Shown piece after piece: positions 8,395-15,699 of a stretch of DNA of 64,000 nucleotides. The stretch covers positions 1-64,000 of the forward strand of contig CAMLRL010000005.1 of assembly GCA_946482465.1 (NCBI GenBank), written 5' to 3'. This stretch comes from an uncultured Lactobacillus sp. Its GTDB lineage: Bacteria; Bacillota; Bacilli; Lactobacillales; Lactobacillaceae. The notes below the pieces were generated by a model. The model was not told where the DNA came from. It saw nothing but the letters and a program-made list of their open reading frames with translations, and searched no databases. The number at the start of each line of letters is the position of its first letter. Position 1 is the stretch's first letter. Both the position numbers and the translations under genes were made by a program.

Positions 8395-9243
8395 TTAAAA
8401 CTTAACATCCCAAGCTGGTTTACTCATATCACCATAAAACTTCTTGTCTAAGCGCTTAGTTTCAGCTGTTTGATATGACTTAACCACTGCTAGATAATCT
8501 TTATTCTTTTCCTGACCTTTCTTTGCACAAATGATATTTACCCATTGTAGAGAATCTTTATTAACCGGTTCAATGAAGATGGTTTGCTTCTTACCTAAAC
8601 CTGCAGGACCGGCAAAGTCATTGTTAACCACAGCGGCATCAACAGAATTAATTACTCGACCACATTGATCAGCACTAACTTCTTTAACTTTGATGTTCTT
8701 AGAAGTTTTAATTACGTCTGCAGCAGAAACTAAAATTTTACCTTTGCGTAACTTAATTAAACCAGCATTTTTAAGAACAAATAATGCACGTGATTCATTA
8801 CTTGCGTCATTTGGAACAGCAATCGTAGCGCCCTTCGGTATCTCACTTAATTTATGGTACTTCTTGGAGTATAACCTAATTGGGTTAATTTCAGTCCGAC
8901 CAATTGCAACTACACCGCCTTTATTGGCTTTGTTCCAAGCTTTAAGAAAGGCATAGTGTTGAAAAGCGTTGAGGTCAATATCACCACTTTTAACAGCTTT
9001 ATTAGGTTGGTTATAATCAGTAAAGTTTTTAATCTTAATTGTTACCCCGTACTTTTTCTTTGCCAAAGCAGCAGCATGTTGCCAGATAATTTGCTTGGGC
9101 TTGGTTTCACTAACAATACCCACAGTGACAACGTGATTGCTCTTTTGATTATCACCTTTTTTACCAAAACTAAACCAAGCAATAGCTACTACAACTATAG
9201 CTACCACAACTCCAATAATTATATTGCGACTCTTCTTTGTCAT
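8395..9243 (-). CDS. metQ: Methionine-binding protein MetQ with a membrane-anchor N-terminus
   Basis: 282 residues from the ATG at 9243 (GGGAGG 8 bases upstream). The NlpA/MetQ substrate-binding fold is clear: VTVGIVSETKPKQIIWQ, FQHYAFLKAW, AVPNDASNESRAL. Residues 3-25 form one hydrophobic helix (RNIIIGVVVAIVVVAIAWF), but no cysteine follows it, so this is not a classical lipoprotein; it is presumably held by an uncleaved transmembrane anchor. It captures methionine outside the cell for MetNI. First gene of the operon. Confidence 0.9.
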   Translation of the reverse strand: MTKKSRNIIIGVVVAIVVVAIAWFSFGKKGDNQKSNHVVTVGIVSETKPKQIIWQHAAALAKKKYGVTIKIKNFTDYNQPNKAVKSGDIDLNAFQHYAFLKAWNKANKGGVVAIGRTEINPIRLYSKKYHKLSEIPKGATIAVPNDASNESRALFVLKNAGLIKLRKGKILVSAADVIKTSKNIKVKEVSADQCGRVINSVDAAVVNNDFAGPAGLGKKQTIFIEPVNKDSLQWVNIICAKKGQEKNKDYLAVVKSYQTAETKRLDKKFYGDMSKPAWDVKF

Positions 9244-9268
9244 TTGAAAAACCTCCCAATTTTTCAAT

Positions 9269-9540
9269 AAAAAAAGCACTCATCCTAACATAAGGACGAG
9301 TGCTTCGTGTTACCACCTTTATTTTATTTATTACTCACGTAATAAATCTCACTAGCTATCTACCAATAGCTTGCAATTCTAACGGATGCAACTCCGCCAC
9401 TAGCTAAATATCACCAGCAGTCATCATTTCGAGCCCATGTTCACTACACTTCGTTAACTAACTCTCACCAAACGTTAGCTCTCTTTATTAACTTGAGTAA
9501 TAGTTACTCTGCTTTTCAAGATGTATTAATTATTTAATTG
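9269..9540 (-). ncRNA. T-box leader of the metQNI operon
   Basis: On the minus strand the conserved T-box segment AAGGTGGTAACACG lies at 9306-9319 and is followed at once by a terminator (9274-9305: AAGCACTCGTCC, loop, GGATGAGTGCTT, then a T run). The region upstream to about 9540 is long enough for Stem I; it holds GTGAACATGGGC (around 9440), where AUG could be the specifier, agreeing with the methionine transport genes below. Uncharged tRNA-Met should favour the antiterminator. The T-box and terminator are directly visible; the exact specifier is inferred. Confidence 0.9.
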
Positions 9541-9546
9541 TTTATT

Positions 9547-9575
9547 AATTTAGCATTTAAAAATTATTCTGTCAA
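9547..9575 (-). promoter_or_regulatory. Promoter of the T-box/metQNI transcript
   Basis: Minus-strand TTGACA (9570-9575), 17-base spacer, TAAATT (9547-9552) preceded by TGC, an extended -10. It places the RNA start near 9540, just before Stem I. Confidence 0.75.
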
Positions 9576-9589
9576 CCACAAAATTAAAA

Positions 9590-9778
9590 TTATTTGCTAT
9601 TTTCATGGTATGACTTTATTTGGTCAAAATAAAAACGTCCAACTGCAAAAGTAACTATTCCCATCCCGATTACTTGCCACCAATAATTATGATTCAGGTT
9701 CTCTGCTAAAATAAAACTGCTTATCAAGGTTAGGATACAGATGATTAAAATTAGACTAGATGTTAATATTCGTCTCAT
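9590..9778 (-). CDS. Small two-helix membrane protein downstream of folA
   Basis: 62 residues: helix 1 is RILTSSLILIICILTLISSFIL, helix 2 is about WWQVIGMGIVTFAVGRFYF, with a short charged tail. Its start overlaps the last 23 bases of folA and has its own AAGGAG site 8 bases upstream, which is why I accept it as a real gene. I do not recognise a family. The coupling to folA suggests co-expression but not a shared function. Confidence 0.65.
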   Translation of the reverse strand: MRRILTSSLILIICILTLISSFILAENLNHNYWWQVIGMGIVTFAVGRFYFDQIKSYHENSK

Positions 9779-10289
9779 TAGATTGCTCCTTTCTCTTATA
9801 TGTTAAAAAGTCAAATGAATATTTATTCTGCTCATCAGGGTAATGACTTTCTTTTTTAACCAAACTAAATTCATCATATTTGATTGAAATCATTGTAGTA
9901 TCCGCAGTGAAAGTTGCTTTTATTGCCGTTTTTTCCAAGTAGTCTGCCTGCTTAATTAAAGCTTTAAAAACCGAATTGCCCCCTATCACACATAAATTTT
10001 GGTTCTTATGTTTTTCAATCCATTTTTGTAATTCATTCTTTGACTGCACAATTACGACATTTTTATAATTTTGATATTTTCTTTTTAATTCTTTACTAGT
10101 TGTTAGAACCACATGTTTTCTGCCCGGCAAGATTTTAGGCAGGCTCATGAAAGTTTTACGCCCCATTATTATTGGGTGACCATAAGTTATTTCTTTAAAG
10201 TGGTGTAAATCCAAGGGCAATTTCCACGGTAAATGCCCCTCTATACCAATTTGGTGTTGTTGATCTTCAGCCCATACAAAAGTAATCAT
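9756..10289 (-). CDS. folA: Dihydrofolate reductase
   Basis: 177 residues. Visible family motifs are the N-terminal strand MITFVWAEDQQHQIG, the Met20-type loop GHLPWKLPLDLHHFK with the substrate-binding Asp, IIMGRKTF, and the NADPH-binding CVIGGNSVF. It reduces dihydrofolate to tetrahydrofolate with NADPH. The C-terminus is about 15 residues longer than usual and charged. thyA, which often precedes folA in lactobacilli, is not here. An AAGGAG site lies 6-7 bases before the ATG. Confidence 0.95.
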   Translation of the reverse strand: MITFVWAEDQQHQIGIEGHLPWKLPLDLHHFKEITYGHPIIMGRKTFMSLPKILPGRKHVVLTTSKELKRKYQNYKNVVIVQSKNELQKWIEKHKNQNLCVIGGNSVFKALIKQADYLEKTAIKATFTADTTMISIKYDEFSLVKKESHYPDEQNKYSFDFLTYKRKEQSNETNINI

Positions 10290-10445
10290 TTGTTCTCCTT
10301 TAACTTAATTATACCGTTTTTGAGTGCACTTTGGGAAATACTCGCATATCTGCCGTTTATTTTTAAACCACAAATCAATTTACACATGATTTTCGCTTTT
10401 AATATTGCTATAGTTATTTAAGTAGATAAAATGATGGAGGAAAAA

Positions 10446-10754
10446 ATGACTAAAGCGGATCAATTTACAGATGAAAAATACAACCAAATGAAACAGACAG
10501 AAGCAGATTTAATAAGGGATTTGCAAGCTGTAGTCAAAGAACCTGAAAAAGAAGCAGAACTTAGCGCTGAAATTTTTAAAAAGCATCAGAAATGGCTACA
10601 AATCATTATGCCAAATTACTCACCTGAAATACATTTGGGAATTGTTAGTGCCTATGACACTGACACCCGTTATCAGTCATATTATGATGATAAGGCGGGA
10701 AAAGGTGCAACCAAAATTTTAAGCAGAATTGTCAAGAAACATTTAGCAAAATAA
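10446..10754 (+). CDS. TipAS-domain protein without a DNA-binding domain
   Basis: 102 residues from the ATG at 10446, which follows GGAGG by 5 bases; the upstream ATG at 10431 overlaps that site. KHQKWLQIIMPNYSPEIHLGIVSAYDTDTRYQSYYD matches the globin-like TipAS drug-recognition domain (H-W-L and Y-x-x-D-x-R-x-x-x-Y-D pattern). In full-length TipA proteins this domain follows a MerR head; here only the ligand-binding half exists. Its ligand is unknown. Monocistronic, convergent with pnuC. Confidence 0.75.
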   Translation: MTKADQFTDEKYNQMKQTEADLIRDLQAVVKEPEKEAELSAEIFKKHQKWLQIIMPNYSPEIHLGIVSAYDTDTRYQSYYDDKAGKGATKILSRIVKKHLAK

Positions 10755-10782
10755 AAAGTTCTTCCTATCAGAAGAACTTTTT
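10755..10782. terminator. Terminator between the TipAS gene and pnuC
   Basis: AAAGTTCTTC, loop CTATCA, GAAGAACTTT and a T run; the A run on the other side lets it serve both converging genes. Confidence 0.85.
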
Positions 10783-11495
10783 TAATGGAACCAATGTGTA
10801 TGCTTATCCGTAAACGCTAATAAATCATTGCTTAAATATAAAATGTAGGTCAAAAATAATGTCAGATTTGCATCCCCCTGAAAAGCAGTTACGCCCCAAA
10901 GTATTATTGCTAAAATCCCCTGAATAGTCCAAAAATAATATTGCTCTCTAAAATGCAACATACAAAGCATCGAACCAGTAATACCGACTGCACCCGCGGT
11001 GGCATCAATCCAGGGTCTGGGACTGATAAAAATTCGGGTATCCATTAAATAAAGCAGGCTTAAAACAACAAAGAAAAATAATAAGCTAAAAACCCAATTT
11101 TTAAAATTCAAACCACGAATATGTTTTTCAGCATTTTTCGTCCAAGACGGCAAGAGCAAAACTGGTAAGTCTAAAAGAAAAATATAGATGGCTTGCAAAA
11201 TAATGTTGGCATAATTTTGCGCAGCAACAGAAACGATAATATAAATAATACTTGAAACTAACCCCAATATGCCGTTAATCGGTCTGGCATTTGTGATAGC
11301 AAGAGTGCAAGTAAATCCCAATATGGCTGCTACCATGGTAATTATTGAAATAAAGTTTAATGAAGATGAAAAAGTGGTGCCGATGATAACACCTATTCCC
11401 AACATCAATAACATATAAGTCTTAAAACTCCAACCCCGCATTTGGTCGATATACCATTGCAATTTAAAAATTCCAGTATTCAGCTGCATTTTCAT
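10782..11495 (-). CDS. pnuC: PnuC-family vitamin transporter
   Basis: 237 residues with seven or so hydrophobic helices. ARPINGILGLVSSIIYIIVS and YIFLLDLPVLLLPSW carry the paired W/N-x-x-G and LDLPV patterns of PnuC, and RPWIDATAGAVGITGSML matches the second half of the pseudo-repeat. PnuC proteins move nicotinamide riboside or a related vitamin by facilitated diffusion and rely on a cytosolic kinase for trapping. No kinase gene is adjacent, so the substrate remains open. GGAGGG lies about 12 bases before the first ATG; a start two codons later is possible. Confidence 0.8.
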   Translation of the reverse strand: MKMQLNTGIFKLQWYIDQMRGWSFKTYMLLMLGIGVIIGTTFSSSLNFISIITMVAAILGFTCTLAITNARPINGILGLVSSIIYIIVSVAAQNYANIILQAIYIFLLDLPVLLLPSWTKNAEKHIRGLNFKNWVFSLLFFFVVLSLLYLMDTRIFISPRPWIDATAGAVGITGSMLCMLHFREQYYFWTIQGILAIILWGVTAFQGDANLTLFLTYILYLSNDLLAFTDKHTHWFH

Positions 11496-11615
11496 TTTTT
11501 AAATCTATCCCTCCATCAAAATTGAATGAAAACATGTTTTTAATCATACCATACTTGAAGTGTGGGAAAAGAAATCGAACTTCTATCTGATAAAAATGTG
11601 TCACCTAAAATTGGA

Positions 11616-12770
11616 TTATTTATTATGGCTAATTGCCCATTTTAACAAAAAAGGTGATAAAACAGTGGTCATAATAATAGCCCCAATCACAGTAGAATAA
11701 GCTGTCGGCGCCAGTAAATGATTAGACAGACCTATTTGTGCAACCACCAGAGCCATTTCTCCGCGAGAAACCATTCCCGTTCCGACCAAAAAAGCGTTTG
11801 AATTGGTAAAACCAGCTATTTTTGCCCCTAAGCCAGCTCCAATTAATTTTGAAAGTATGCTCCCTACCGTTAAAAGCAAAAACAGTAAGAAATCATTGGC
11901 AATGCTTTTAATGCTCATTTCTAGGCCAATGCTGATAAAAAAGACCGGAATAAAGCTGCTGTAACCAATAGCAGTAAAATTTTGTTTTAAGCTTTTTTGA
12001 GCTTGAGTTTTGCTTAAAGCCAATCCAGTAAAAAATGCTCCAATGACATTGCTCAGACCAACCATTTCTGCTCCCCAAGCACTTAAAATGATCACTATCA
12101 TAGCTATTAGAGTCTCCGAAGCTGGTAAGGTAATTTTTTGACTTAACTTAAATAGTCGCGGTATTATCTTGACGCTGATAAAAGCCAGCAAAAATAAGTA
12201 AAGAATTTGTAGGAATATCGCCAATATTAGTTTTAAACCGGCACTATTTTTGGCGGTTGCAACCCCGATCATACTTGTAGCAACGCTTAATAATAAAATC
12301 GAAAGTAAGTCATCAACCACTGCTGCTCCTAAAATAGTCAGCCCCTCTTTGCTGTTTAATCGACCCATTTCCTGCAAAACAGCCACCGAAATTGAAACAG
12401 AAGTTGCCGCAAAAGTTAATCCTAAAAAGATGCTTTCTAATTGTGAAAAGTGAAAAAAGATGCCAGTGGCATAAGCTACTATGATTGGGATTATCATTCC
12501 GCACACAGCTACCAAAAAACTGGGACGTAATAATTTGACTAATATCTTTAGATCACTTTCTAAACCAGCTAAAAACATTAATAGAATTACTCCTAAATCA
12601 GAAAAGATTTTTATCATGTCATTTGGTTGCACAATGTTCAATACAGCCGGGCCTACTATAATCCCGGCAAGAAGTTCACCTATGACCGCTGGTAAATTTA
12701 ATCTGCTGCTTAACTGGCCGCCAATTAGTGTTGCCAGCAAAATGATAAATAAAGTTTCTAAGAATTGCAT
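11616..12770 (-). CDS. Cation/proton antiporter, CPA2 (KefB/NapA-like) family
   Basis: 384 residues from the ATG at 12770, with about twelve membrane segments and no C-terminal TrkA/RCK domain. The N-terminal LPAVIGELLAGIIVGP, the SVSISVAVLQEMGRL region and GAAVVDDLLSILLL with its paired Asp residues are the transport core of CPA2 exchangers. It should exchange Na+ or K+ for protons. A start six codons upstream (12788) is possible, but the ribosome site is weak for both. The gene follows a structured leader with a terminator, so it is probably under transcriptional attenuation. Confidence 0.85.
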   Translation of the reverse strand: MQFLETLFIILLATLIGGQLSSRLNLPAVIGELLAGIIVGPAVLNIVQPNDMIKIFSDLGVILLMFLAGLESDLKILVKLLRPSFLVAVCGMIIPIIVAYATGIFFHFSQLESIFLGLTFAATSVSISVAVLQEMGRLNSKEGLTILGAAVVDDLLSILLLSVATSMIGVATAKNSAGLKLILAIFLQILYLFLLAFISVKIIPRLFKLSQKITLPASETLIAMIVIILSAWGAEMVGLSNVIGAFFTGLALSKTQAQKSLKQNFTAIGYSSFIPVFFISIGLEMSIKSIANDFLLFLLLTVGSILSKLIGAGLGAKIAGFTNSNAFLVGTGMVSRGEMALVVAQIGLSNHLLAPTAYSTVIGAIIMTTVLSPFLLKWAISHNK

Positions 12771-12790
12771 TTTAAATCTACTTTCCATAT

Positions 12791-12850
12791 AAAAAAGACC
12801 TTCAAAAATCAGACAGGCAACCCAAACCTGAAACTAATTCTTGAAAGTCT
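12791..12850 (-). promoter_or_regulatory. Leader terminator in front of the antiporter gene
   Basis: On the minus strand AGACTTTCAA (12841-12850) pairs with TTGAAGGTCT (12796-12805), followed by TTTTTT. A second small stem, CAGG and CCTG (12814-12830), sits in its large loop. The T run ends about 20 bases before the antiporter start. This could end azlD transcription or act as an attenuator for a transcript that starts near 12876. It matches no riboswitch I know. Confidence 0.6.
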
Positions 12851-12863
12851 ATGACTCCAACCT

Positions 12864-12888
12864 AATACTTATTAGTATTGATATTATA
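12864..12888 (-). promoter_or_regulatory. Probable antiporter promoter with an overlapping palindrome
   Basis: Minus-strand TGTTATAAT forms an extended -10 (hexamer 12883-12888), with TTAGCA 18 bases upstream as a weak -35. The perfect palindrome AATACT-N4-AGTATT (12864-12879) lies over the predicted start site, which is where a repressor operator would sit. Confidence 0.5.
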
Positions 12889-12908
12889 ACAAACTTACCT
12901 AATAACTG

Positions 12909-13232
12909 CTAAATTAAGCGGATAACAGCCAATGAAACCATCCCCACTAACACAATAACCAACAATGATTTACTAATAATCGCGGCGGCAAAAGTTGGAA
13001 TTGATGCTAAAACATACTCTAAATTAAATTGGGGTAAGTGTCCCGGTTTTGCGAGCAATAAATTACTGAACCAAAGCGCAGACATAATCACAATTGGCAC
13101 AAATGAAAGAAAATCAACCAATTTTTCTGGTAAAGAAAATTTTTTTAACAAAATGAAGGGAATTACCCTTGATAACCAGGTCGCAAGACCGCAGCCTAAA
13201 ATCGTTAACAACGTATAATTAGAAGAAGACAT
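12909..13232 (-). CDS. azlD: Branched-chain amino acid exporter small subunit AzlD
   Basis: 107 residues with four hydrophobic helices. LLTILGCGLATWLSRVIPFILL is the AzlD/YgaH opening, with the conserved T-x-x-x-R-x-x-P pattern, and LSFVPIVIMSALW is the second typical segment. With AzlC it exports branched-chain amino acids or related compounds. Its start lies inside the end of azlC (14-base overlap) and it lacks a strong ribosome site, so it is probably translated by coupling. Confidence 0.88.
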   Translation of the reverse strand: MSSSNYTLLTILGCGLATWLSRVIPFILLKKFSLPEKLVDFLSFVPIVIMSALWFSNLLLAKPGHLPQFNLEYVLASIPTFAAAIISKSLLVIVLVGMVSLAVIRLI

Positions 13233-13926
13233 ACTTAAGCACCATTCCTAAACTACAACCAATTAGGGTTACCACTATCACAACCATATTTGCTGGTAAA
13301 ACAATTGTCAGTAAATACGTCAAAACAAAAGTGATTGCTATGACAATAACCTGCAAAAGTTTCTGCAGCTTTTTATCACCAACAACTTGCAAATATAATA
13401 AGCCAATAAACATGGCTACAAGAGCAAAATCAAGTCCAAATTTCTCTGGACTAGTAACAAAACTCCCTAGGAGTGAACCAATCAGAGTGGCAATTAACCA
13501 AGTTATGTAAGACACGATATTTGCGGTATTAAACCAATCAAAGGTCATTTTGCCGGAAGTATAATTAACCTTATTTATGCTCAAGGCAAAGCTCTCATCT
13601 GTCAGAAAAGTGCCAATCAGAATTCCCTTACCCAAATTATCTTTTTTAAAATACCTTGCTACCGTGGTGCTCATTAAAATCATACGAGAATTGACTAAAA
13701 AAGTAGCCAAAATGATTGAAGCAATAGGACTGCCCGCAGCCAACATGCTCACAGTAGTGAATTGGGCAGAACCAGCGTATATAATTACAGACATCAAAAA
13801 GACATTTAAAGTAGAAAATCCACTTGCTTTGCCAATAATGCCAAAAGCCATGCCAATACCAACGTAGCCAAAGACTGTCGGAATTGCGTCTATCACTGCA
13901 GCACGTTTAGTTAATGAGCTATCCAT
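13219..13926 (-). CDS. azlC: Branched-chain amino acid exporter large subunit AzlC
   Basis: 235 residues, seven or eight membrane helices. AVIDAIPTVFGYVGIGMAFG and IIYAGSAQFTTVSMLAAGSP are the hallmark segments of the AzlC family (the AGSAQF motif), and GTFLTDESFAL also matches. It forms the export channel with AzlD. The ATG follows AGAGGTG by 7 bases. No AzlB-type Lrp regulator is adjacent. Confidence 0.92.
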   Translation of the reverse strand: MDSSLTKRAAVIDAIPTVFGYVGIGMAFGIIGKASGFSTLNVFLMSVIIYAGSAQFTTVSMLAAGSPIASIILATFLVNSRMILMSTTVARYFKKDNLGKGILIGTFLTDESFALSINKVNYTSGKMTFDWFNTANIVSYITWLIATLIGSLLGSFVTSPEKFGLDFALVAMFIGLLYLQVVGDKKLQKLLQVIVIAITFVLTYLLTIVLPANMVVIVVTLIGCSLGMVLKYVFF

Positions 13927-14033
13927 CTTGCACCTCTTTATCTTGAAACATTAATATAAAATTAAATTGAAGTTAGCTTACATTAGACGATTAAAAAAGT
14001 CAAACTCGTCTCGCTCTTAAAAATATTTCGCTA

Positions 14034-14069
14034 ACTAAAAACTAGCTCGCTAAAAAGTAGCAGCTAGTT
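14034..14069 (-). terminator. Terminator of the carboxymuconolactone decarboxylase gene
   Basis: Minus-strand AACTAGCT (14062-14069) pairs with AGCTAGTT (14040-14047), followed by a T run; an extra GC pair extends the stem past a bulge. Confidence 0.65.
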
Positions 14070-14081
14070 TCAGGAATGAGC

Positions 14082-14489
14082 TTATTCATTTTTATTTGTT
14101 TTTGTAAAATCTATTCCGCGGTCTTTAAACACTTCTTTAGCGACAGTAATCGCATTCAGTACTTTGGGAAAGCCAACATAAGGAATGGTTTGAATAAAAG
14201 TTTCGATTATTTCTTCCGGCGTTAAACCAACATTCAAGGCACCATTGATATGAACATTCAGTTGCGGTTCCGTATCACCCTGTGTTAACAAAGTTGTGAT
14301 AGTGATCATTTCTCTTTGCTTTAGATCTAAAACACCGCGATCGTAGATATCACCAAACGCAAACTCAATAATGTAACGCCCAACGTCTTCAGATAAGCCA
14401 GCTAGTGATTTAATAACTGATTTACCACCTTCGCGATCAACTTTTTCTAAATTTGCTAAACCCTTTTGATAACGTTCATCATTTTTCAT
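14082..14489 (-). CDS. Carboxymuconolactone decarboxylase-family protein
   Basis: 135 residues from the ATG at 14489, which follows AAAGGAGAG; a longer reading frame to 14525 has no ribosome site. The CMD/AhpD-like fold shows in LKQREMITITTLLTQGDTEPQL and HINGALNVGLTPEEIIETFIQ. There is no CxxC motif, so AhpD-like peroxidase activity is unlikely; the E-x-x-x-H part is kept. It is transcribed from a MerR-type promoter and divergent from merR, which suggests a role in a stress or electrophile response. The reaction is unknown. Confidence 0.85.
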   Translation of the reverse strand: MKNDERYQKGLANLEKVDREGGKSVIKSLAGLSEDVGRYIIEFAFGDIYDRGVLDLKQREMITITTLLTQGDTEPQLNVHINGALNVGLTPEEIIETFIQTIPYVGFPKVLNAITVAKEVFKDRGIDFTKTNKNE

Positions 14490-14533
14490 AGTTTCTCTCC
14501 TTTTTATTCTGCAAACTTGTTTCAACAGTTATT

Positions 14534-14564
14534 AGAATAGTTGCTGGAGTGCAGTCCATGTCAA
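14534..14564 (-). promoter_or_regulatory. MerR-type promoter with 19-base spacer
   Basis: Minus strand TTGACA (14559-14564), exactly 19 bases, then TATTCT (14534-14539). The spacer contains the near palindrome TGGACTGCACTCCA. An over-long 19-base spacer with a central dyad is the hallmark of promoters that MerR proteins untwist to activate. Confidence 0.75.
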
Positions 14565-14629
14565 CTACTATTTTAAAAATATTACGACATGGTAAAATAT
14601 AATCATATACTGTTAAGGAAGGAAATTAG

Positions 14630-14998
14630 ATGAAATATTCAATTGGTCAATTTGCCAAACTTAGTGGCTTTTCAATTGACACACTGCGTTATTATGAAAA
14701 GCAAAAACTGCTTTTTCCCAGTCGTGATAAAAACAACCGCAGATTCTATACTGAAAAAGATGTGGCTTGGATTAGTTTTATTTCGCGCTTAAAAAAGACC
14801 GGTATGAGCATCAAAAAAATGCAAAAATATGCTAAATTGCGCTATGCGGGTGACCAAACTATTCCTGAACGGCTGGTTTTGTTGTTCAATCAACTAGATA
14901 ATTTACATGAAGAAGAACAGAAAATTAATGATAATATCAAGGTTGTAGAGCAAAAAATCAAAACCTATCTCAAGACAATTGGAGATTTTAAGGAATGA
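14630..14998 (+). CDS. MerR-family transcriptional activator
   Basis: 122 residues. KYSIGQFAKLSGFSIDTLRYYEK is the winged-helix recognition start, and RRFYTEKDVAWISFISRLKKTGMS is the wing. Residues 80-115 form the dimerising coiled coil, and there is no added ligand domain. No cysteine is present, so metal or thiol-based electrophile sensing of the NmlR/AdhR kind, which relies on one Cys, is not possible. The gene is divergent from the CMD gene and almost certainly controls it. The start follows AAGGAAGG. Confidence 0.9.
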   Translation: MKYSIGQFAKLSGFSIDTLRYYEKQKLLFPSRDKNNRRFYTEKDVAWISFISRLKKTGMSIKKMQKYAKLRYAGDQTIPERLVLLFNQLDNLHEEEQKINDNIKVVEQKIKTYLKTIGDFKE

Positions 14999-15060
14999 TG
15001 GTAATTCTTTTACTTTGACTGCCTTTATAAATGGTATTGTTTAGATGTGCGCAGATAATT

Positions 15061-15112
15061 AGACAAACTCGAGCTAGTTTACATCTAGAAAAATTAAAAC
15101 GAGTGTCTTTTT
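15061..15112 (+). terminator. Probable terminator after merR
   Basis: AGACA-AA-CTCG pairs with CGAG-TGTCT around a loop that contains a further CTAG/CTAG pair, and is followed by TTTTT. It separates merR from the tRNA promoter. Confidence 0.55.
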
Positions 15113-15136
15113 ACCGATTTTATGATAAATGGCAAG

Positions 15137-15164
15137 TTGAAAAAATTTTCAGATACGGTATAAT
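15137..15164 (+). promoter_or_regulatory. tRNA-Ser promoter
   Basis: TTGAAA (15137-15142), 16-base spacer, TATAAT (15159-15164). The RNA start would lie about 6 bases before the tRNA. Confidence 0.8.
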
Positions 15165-15176
15165 GTTATTCGTTAT

Positions 15177-15265
15177 GGAGAGTTGGCAGAGTGGTAATGC
15201 ACCGGACTCGAAATCCGGCGAACCAAGTTTTCCTTGGCGCGCAGGTTCAAATCCTGTACTCTCCT
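15177..15265 (+). tRNA. tRNA-Ser, anticodon CGA
   Basis: The acceptor arms GGAGAGT and ACTCTCC pair fully. The anticodon stem CCGGA/TCCGG encloses loop CTCGAAA, so the anticodon is CGA (15209-15211), reading UCG. A long variable arm (CCAAG, loop, CTTGG) marks a class II serine tRNA, and GGTTCAAATCC is the T arm. CCA is not encoded. The 3' end of such genes is a common integration site, and the DNA that follows has the remains of an integrase. Confidence 0.95.
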
Positions 15266-15699
15266 TAAATATATGGTCTTGGAGCTTGATATATTAGTAT
15301 TTTTAATTTATGTGATCGCCAAATGTTCGCCAACCTTTTTATTATAGTAATTCATTATTCAAGATAAAAGAGCAGTTTCTATAACTGCTCTTTTATTTAC
15401 GATCTATCATTGTTTAAATTAAAAGGTTATTGTATTTGATTATTGTTAATGTTGCTTGTGGCGAACCAATTTTTGCCGAGCAAAACATTATAGGATATCT
15501 AGATTAAAATGCCAAAGAACAGAGATTATGACCCTATTATTCTTAGTAAAAAAGGCCACGGAAAATACTCGGGAAAGTTGTCCGTGTAGAATATGATGTT
15601 CAACAGCACTGAAAAATATATACCAATTTATTCTTTTAAGACATTTATAAAAATGGTAAATTATAAATGTATAGTTACAAGTATAATGGGAGAAGGTAA
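15266..15699. other. Gene-free stretch after the tRNA
   Basis: No convincing gene. It holds a strong hairpin with T run at 15364-15397 (AAAAGAGCAGTT, loop, AACTGCTCTTTT), which fits a terminator. Two related motifs, TGTTCGCCAAC near 15323 and TGGCGAACC near 15460, lie in opposite orientation and could be recombination-related arm sites, but I cannot show a duplicated attachment core. Confidence 0.5.

Noticed and set aside
12481..12792. 103-codon plus-strand frame antisense to the antiporter
   Set aside because: A shadow of a strongly supported membrane protein gene, without ribosome site or recognisable content.
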